A DNA stretch of 64,000 nt from Nymphaea colorata (lineage: Eukaryota; Streptophyta; Magnoliopsida; Nymphaeales; Nymphaeaceae), in the NCBI RefSeq assembly GCF_008831285.2, contig NC_045145.1, positions 3,016,723-3,080,722 of the forward strand, written 5' to 3'. This document shows, in pieces, positions 56,928 through 64,000 of this stretch. The notes under the pieces are model-generated. The model was not told where the DNA came from. It made no database searches and was given only the letters and a program-made list of their open reading frames with translations. Each line of letters starts with the position of its first letter. Position 1 is the stretch's first letter. Made by a program: the position numbers and the translations under genes.

Positions 56928-57849
56928 ATCGAGCAGTCGAATGAGGTCAACAAACTCTGTCCACATGTCAGTAGCTCCAAGTCATTCTGACTCAAGAATG
57001 AGGCTGATGATAGAAGTGAGTTGGATACCATTCATGGCTTATCGGACATCAAGTTGTCAAATTCTTCCCTTGCAGATGCAAATACTAAAGGCTTGTTGAC
57101 TGATTACAAAGCCTGGAAGGAGAGTTGTGATACACAGAGGAACTATTTTTGTTTCTTTTTTTTTTCCTTCTTCTTGGGAGAATAAAAGGGTTGAACCTAT
57201 ATACCCCAGCTAAACGCTGGTTCAGCGTGGCTCTTTTACCACTCGTGATGTATGCCCTCCTCCTGTACCCTTTCATCTTAGGTAGAGAAACGAATTCGCA
57301 ACTAAAAGAATACCATGTACAGCTAATAGTATTATAATGCCAAAACACGGTCCATTTGAAACTGTTCTTAAGGTTGAAATTCCTCAGCAATTTGTTTGTC
57401 TCCAGGACACCCAACAAAAATTCTGGAAAAGAGTTGCCAATACATGCACTGGGAAAATTTCTCCCAACTAAGTTCGTGTGAGCAAATTAATGCCAGTTTG
57501 ACAGGAAAAATAAACAGATACCCACTTAACGAAACATACAGATTACGGTGCAGTAATATATACAATAGCAATTCAAAATGCAAAAGAGTACATTGCCTAC
57601 CCCTCACACGTTATCATTTTCACATTTTCTACCAGCAAAATGACGTTGAGAATTTGTGAAGTACAAACACTTAGCAACTCAAAATTCAGACTTCTTTCAT
57701 CTACCCATCCGTGGTGTATTGACTTCATCCCCTCATGAACCTTCAGCAGCAAGGTCAGTATTCAACAAATCAGATTAATGCCCTTTTGTGGGTTATCGGA
57801 GGATATCATCCCTTCCAAACCGGAGAGTCCACAATACATGAAGCTCCAG
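56928..57849. other. Convergent 3' ends
   Basis: 922 bp between the stop codons of two genes that face each other. It should hold both 3' UTRs. No repeat or coding similarity was seen. Confidence 0.6.
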
Positions 57850-60800
57850 CTACAACTCCCGTGAAGCTGATCTTTTCATGTCTATGCCGAAGGATGATGA
57901 CAATGGCTTGGATCTAGAAAACCTTTCATCTGGATTCAGTTCCTGCAGTGCTGCAGTCCCTGGATTAATATGACCAGATCCATGTAAGAAGCTAGTCCAA
58001 TTTGATGACCTGTGCAATGCCCTTGGCAGAACCTGGTCGCTATCTTCCCCTCCAGATGGTTCATATCCATCGCTTACTGATCTTGAAAGCTGGACACCTT
58101 TTTGTGGGTCAGCTTTGGCCACAGAAGAAATCCCTTGTAAATCTTCCATACCAGATGATGACATCCGAAATGGATGGAGATCAGGTGAGTCCAAACTACT
58201 GTCAGGGGAAGAAGCCACCATACGAGCAGATGACATTGCTCGGCTTGTATGAAAAGCACTCCTTGCTTCTAATTGGAGTGGGGCAAGGCTCGTTGAAGTT
58301 TCTGCAACGGAGTCATTGTCATTGCTCACACCCAGAAGGCTATAATCAGATGCTTTGGATGACAAATTTGCAACAGGTTCAACTGGAAGCCTGACTGGCA
58401 TATTATTATGTCTGTGGTTCTCAAGCCTGAAAGATGTACGATCACTACAACTGCCAAGGCTGCTATCAGTTTCCAATCCTGTTTGCACCTGCTTTCTCAT
58501 GACAGGCTGCAGAATCTTAGACTTCTTTCTTGCCTGAGCAGCTGCCTGGGAAACCTCTTCAGCATTTAGGCGTGCTAGAGTCCAAGGACTGATCTTTACA
58601 TATTTATTTTGACGCTTCTTAGATGAATCATCATAAGGCACCTTTTTGCTTGAAGATGACATACCAGCATCAGTTGGAACCACATCAAACTGGAAAAATC
58701 AATAAACCAGTCAGCCATCTATCATATTTCTGACATCAATTTAATAATATCAACTTACAAATCAGCATGAGAAATTTACAGATTTCAGTACGAATAACCA
58801 ACTAAATATAAAGCTTTGTTCTTTAAGATAACCTGAACATCCATAGATACCAATTTCCAACTGAAATTACAGAAGCTTCATCAAAATTATTTCATGTAGG
58901 CCAGAAGTTATTGTCCAAGTTCTCCAAAAGTGAAATACAACCAGATGACCAGGTGAGGGAATTACGCTGACAATAAACTATCAAAAGAAACCAGCCATGC
59001 ATGTTTTACCACTTTTGATTTATTTCACCGAGACTCTCCCAAGTACAAAAAAAAAACAATTTAATTTACTGTATTCTAGATTGATCTGACAGATATTATA
59101 GTCATAGCAAACATGCTAAAAAATTAGTCCAGAACTCCTTTCCCATTAGGCAATGACCAACCATTGCCGACTCGGATGTGATAGGCTCAATAAGACAAGT
59201 TGTGATAATGGGTACTCATGAGTCAGACAATGTTGCTATGTTTCATTGTTGATATATGGGCTTACTTGTGTCGCTGTACCTCACCGGCAAAAAGATATTT
59301 GAAGAAATTCCACATACTCTAGAGAGACTAAAAACAACTTTATTTTTTTTTCTCTCTCCTATTTGTTTAACTAGAGGGGAAGCAGAATTCAAGTGGCACA
59401 ATAAGTTCAGATCTGATTTAGTACCAGTCAAATCCCACAGCCCCTGCTTTCTACCAGGGTCCCGTTACTTTAACCATGGAACACTACAAGCCACATTACC
59501 AATTCCCACCAGCAGTCCAAATGCTGTTTAATAGTCATGAATCTCATGATCCTTGCTTCTCACTTTCAAACCACACCATCCAGCAGGTAGAGCCCTCAGA
59601 GATAAGAAGTCCTTATTTTAATACCAAAGGGAGGGAAAAAAATTGGTTCCCTTGTAATCTTTCACAGTCCAATAATCAATTAGGAAGCAGCTAACTAGCG
59701 CCTGTCAGACTGGCAGCTAGAATGCTACTTTTTGTCATCTTTAAGTTAAAAAAAGTCAGATTAAGACCTTTTTTTTTTTTTAATACCTTGAAGGCACACA
59801 TATCAGATTCTCATAGCCATCCACATTGCAAAAGAACACTGCCTACATGGATATCTTTGTAGATGGAAATTGTTCTCTCCAAACACTTTTACATTACAAA
59901 TTTTTTATATAGCTCTGTAGATACAGATCAAGTAGCAAGAGATACTTCTGAAACTTTGGGGACCAACCGACAAAAGTGACAGTACTAGTACCTGATCCTC
60001 AAGAAATAGTGGCGGTGGAGTACACCAAGCAGCATGGTGAAAAGCATTAAATGAGCTAGCACTGCTCAATCCTGTAAATGAACTGACTGGAGACATCTCT
60101 GGACTCTGTTGATCTCCCACCCCTAGTTGTTCCTGCTCTCTCAAGGCTATGATGTAATCATAGGTGCTGATTCCCTGTCAAATTTCATAGAATAGCACAA
60201 ATATAAATTTTCTGTAAACAAAAAAGAAAGCATGGGTATGTGCACACTCCATGACATCTAGGCCAATTTACATGTGCATATAGGTTTAGATGTGTTCAAC
60301 GGCACTAAATTGTGCTACAGCAATGATGTAATTATTTTCCTTGAGAATTCTTACCAAGGAAATTTTATGGCATTCGACCTTAACCGACAAGCCTTGGCAA
60401 ATGTTTGTTGGAAAAAAATAAAAAACACTCGAGTTCAAAAAAAAAAAGAGAAATGAAAAACATAGAAAATAGCACAAGAAAAACCTCACCCAAATAAACA
60501 ACATTAGTATGAGTTGGTTAGATAAAAACAGGCAACTAAATGTAATAACTAAAATATTAAGAGAAATTCTGAGAAACAGATAAGTTGATGGCGTCTTTTC
60601 AGGGTTTAGCAGATTTTTCACCCAATTAAAGCTTTGTATTTTCCTTTCATGGTTTGAATCAAAACATATATTGACTCAATAATATGAATTTTTTGTAAAT
60701 GCACAGCAGGCTCAGCAGAGAATGGAAAAGTGGAAGAAATGATCTTATACTTGTGAACCTTAAAGGAAAATACAGTATAAATTCCAAAAAAATATTTTGA

Positions 60801-63800
60801 TGGCTGCATTTTCTCAAGCCAATTCTTTTTTTTTTCCCAATTTATCACATAAAGCTTCTTCCACTTTTGAAAAAGGTTTTACAAGCACATGGATTCAAAA
60901 AAGCAAACATGTTCATGACCATGGCTTTACACTAAAGAATACATGATATTTTGGAACCGGAAATGCTGTCAGGTCTCCCATACCATAGAGTCAAGCAAGC
61001 ACAAGTAAATCACCAGCACGCAGAACAATAAATTAAATAAAAATGAAAGGAATGACTATCCTATCAAGTATGACACATCAAACTATTTTCACCACTAGTC
61101 ACAGATCAATTGTGTTGCTAAGAATAAGAGGATATAAGCAGCCACACATGACCATGATGATAAGAAGCACAGACCTTTTTAATAAGTAGCACATGAAAGC
61201 AAAAAAGTTGAGCAAGTGGTAAAGTAGCCAGTATGGCCAGAAGGGTGCAAGAGGCCTGCAAGAAAAGACACATTCTCATGACAAATGTTACCTCATATGA
61301 TGCATAACAAACAGCAAGGAAAAGAAGACTTACCACTACAACAACAAAAGGAATCAAAGAAAAACTGCTCCCCAGTTTTCCAACAATCTCCACTTTGAAT
61401 CTTTTTCGTTCGATAAAGCAGCAAATCAGAACAAGGATTCCTATCGACCATTGTAGAATAAGCTGCAAGGTCAATTACAAGGGTAAAAATGTTAACAAGC
61501 AGGAAAGGAACCAAAGGATCAAAAGCTTCCTGAAGTATATTCTAGTGCTGGACCGGATGCACCTATCATCTTCAAACTAGAAGATTAGACAATTTGCTTT
61601 ACTGTTAGATATAGTTGGTTACCCAAGAAACAGTAAATACTCAAAAGAGAATAAATAAAGGAATTCACAAGGAAAACAGCAACAGCTGATAGAACAAGCA
61701 TAGACCATGGCCAATGTGCAGGTACCAGAGCTATCTGGTATCAGCTTTTATGGCAACTGACCCTAGCATTCTAAGAAACAGAGAAATTTGTAGGGTTACC
61801 AATAGAAGAGCGGACATCATCATGGTGAAAAACCAGCGATAGTTTTTTTTGCCTATACAGTTGTTAAGCCACTGCCACAAAAAATAACAACAGTATTAGA
61901 TACTCAGGGCAGTGCACTCGAAACAATAGTATTAAATGTTTGATACCCGGCAGTGATGATCAAAACCATCAACACACTTGTCACAGACTCTACAGTGCTT
62001 GCTGCATTTGAAAACCTGCATTAAGATTATTAGAAAATTCACTACCAATGCAACCATAAATAATTAAAATTTGCACCTGTGGTGCACTTCAATGACATTC
62101 AGACAGAAAAATGCACAAGCTTCGTAGATTGGATTCATGTATCACCAAAGAAATGTATAGCATTGCAAGCGTTAATCAACCAACGGCCACTAATTTAATT
62201 GAATGTACTTAGTAATACATTAGAGACAGACAGATAGATTTTATGGAAGGAAATGTGCATGACCCTGGACATTATTTGATTCTAGCAACAACTTGACAAA
62301 TCTCAGTGTATAATATTACCAAATAGTTTCTTCCCAGACCTGATGGTTGGATATTTCCTAGGATCCTCAAAAAACTTTTTCTTCCACTTGCACAAAGTCC
62401 AAACTTGAAGCGACTGGATTGTCAATCTTTTTAATAGGTAAAGAGAGACAAAACCTGAAATATGTTGGTATTTATCATAGTGCCATACCTCTCCAGAACA
62501 GTTTCATGTTTTCTATCAGACATTCAATTTGGAAGGTGTTTGGAGATAGACCTTGTACCCTTCATCCTCTACCATATTTTCCCACCTATATAAGAATCCA
62601 TAATGCTAATCAACAATTGGAATAACAGCATTTCTCTATGTATTTGCTTTGCATTTGGGGATCTATCAAAATTACACAGTAATACAGAAGTTAATGACAT
62701 ATTTCAAGTTCTCTCGAATTTATTGTAATGCTCTCATCACGCCACACAGAGAGAGAGCATTCGTACATCCAAACCATGGGGATATCCAGAAGAGAAAAGA
62801 ATCGAGTAAAAGTGGGAATTATTTGTCAGGCAACTTTACATATTTGCTAAGGTAGTTAAACCTAACTCAAAACTAGAAAGCTTATTTGACCAAAAAACCG
62901 ACCAGCTTTGGCCCAATAGTTATTGGTTTTCTCAAAAAACCAATGCATATGAATAAACTATAAAGTAGTATAAACTTTTGAAAAACATTATCATGGTGAA
63001 GCTCTCTTTTTCAGTATGAGTCTCAACATAAGTGTCTCTTTATTCTTTACTATTGAAATCAAATTGGCATCTCAAATAAACAAAGCATGTATTCCAACTT
63101 GAATTTCCTACATTCTTTGTGTCTCATATCACTGATGATGGGGGGCCTCTATTCTTAAGAATGAAATTATTAGCCTCATTCATACATTCTATGGGAGCAG
63201 TGAATGCATATTTGCACCTCAGTTTCCTCCTAAAGGTCCTCCCACCCATACTTACCAGAAAACAAGCTTACTCCCATATAGTTTGCTTCCGATTTCATCT
63301 CATTCCGAGAATCCCATGGACCTGTGCTAATGTAGTATTTTTTAAGGCGTTTGATTCCCCTCCTCCATTCCATATCACTTGCTCTATCCTTTTCCTTTAC
63401 TGGTAACATATGTTTGACCAATAAGACTCTATGGACAGGATCTATAGTCTTCAAACAAATGCTTCCACGTTTGTAACAGTGCAAAGCAGGACCAACTTAT
63501 CACTTGCAGTGAGAAAGAAATTATACCTATTCATGCAAAACATCGACATACCTCTACTTTGCACAAGCTGCAGTAAAACATGCCATCTTCACTTGTTTGG
63601 GGTTCTGAGGACTGTTCATGAGAACAATGGAAGGTTCTAGCCAAAACCATTGGAAACCAGGCCAACAAACCGAAGCACATGCACAGAATATGAAGGAAAA
63701 TATTATTTTTCTTTGTCCCACTATAGGAATGGTTCTCTGTTTTATCAGTGTCTGTAGCTTCATTGTATACGTCATCATCAACTTTACCAGCAACAGCATT

Positions 63801-63965
63801 TGCATCATTCTTTGATGAAGAAGATCTAACAGTGGGAATGGCTTCTTTGGGCCTAGACCGTTGTTTACCATTGTAAACTTTCAGATACTTCTTAGACCTG
63901 AATACACCAGGATCTGCAGGGTCTGTTGCAGCACACCAAATGTATAGAGAAAAGACACACATAAC
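57850..63965 (-). CDS. DHHC-type protein S-acyltransferase, PAT22-like (N-terminus beyond window)
   Basis: Transfers palmitate to cysteines of membrane proteins by way of the DHHC cysteine. Minus-strand exons in order: 63965-63552, 62015-61947, 61871-61800, 61462-61334, 61255-61175, 60174-59992, 58689-57850, all GT-AG and in frame: 595 residues plus stop. The usual first 50-60 residues (first membrane helix) are in an exon right of the window. The first visible exon has the DPADPG motif. The cysteine-rich domain is canonical and split over three exons: CSLC, then HCRVCDKC and DHHCR, then [11 protein letters not shown]. Two membrane helices follow ([17 protein letters not shown] and [20 protein letters not shown]), then [14 protein letters not shown] in place of the TTxE motif. 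The long C-terminal tail has [15 protein letters not shown] and [16 protein letters not shown], which match Arabidopsis At1g69420 (PAT22). No damage was seen; the enzyme looks functional. Confidence 0.93.
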
Positions 63966-64000
63966 CTGCAGAGCACACCAGCAATCAATAGTTCATTAGT

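Overview
The window is nuclear DNA of a flowering plant. It is AT-rich, has long GT-AG introns, carries plant-type Copia, LINE, SINE-like and hAT-like repeats, and its conserved genes match plant families. The species cannot be told from the sequence.

Layout. (1) 1-28611, + strand: exons 3-10 of a HYP1-like OSCA/CSC1 membrane channel gene (copy A). Its exons 1-2 lie before the window. Its last intron is 16.2 kb because it holds a nest of Copia retrotransposons. (2) 28612-32459: spacer with diverged tandem duplications and, just before copy B, a GC-rich promoter-like stretch. (3) 32460-47432, + strand: a complete tandem paralogue (copy B) with ten exons and a 714-residue product. Splice sites and phases are the same as in copy A, but the last intron is only 2.7 kb. 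(4) 47433-55982: gene-poor spacer with microsatellites, the 3' end of a LINE, a tRNA-related SINE head and two copies of a dispersed repeat. (5) 55983-56927, + strand: an intronless gene for a 314-residue, six-helix membrane protein of unknown function. (6) 57850-63965, - strand: seven exons of a DHHC protein S-acyltransferase of the Arabidopsis PAT22 type. Its N-terminal exon lies beyond the right edge.

The retrotransposon nest in copy A's last intron can be ordered from target-site duplications. An antisense Copia element (about 14268-28048) received a family-2 LTR, now solo (14737-15023, duplication AGAAC), and a sense Copia element 1 (15179 onward, duplication AAGAC). Element 2 (20653-25875, duplication GTAAC) then inserted one base before the end of element 1's 3' LTR. 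Element 1 has an unbroken 1413-codon gag-pol frame, but the catalytic Asp of reverse transcriptase motif A is Asn. Element 2 keeps that Asp but has a one-base frameshift before its RNase H region. Neither looks autonomous.

The four host genes do not form one pathway. The two OSCA paralogues probably make related mechanically or osmotically gated cation channels, and the S-acyltransferase lipidates membrane proteins. The observations most worth following are the datable TE nest, an in-frame duplicated splice acceptor at exon 4 of copy B, a duplicated exon-9 fragment in the same gene, a hAT-like element with clear termini, and a long intronic inverted repeat. I found no evidence of an undescribed enzymatic or defence system.
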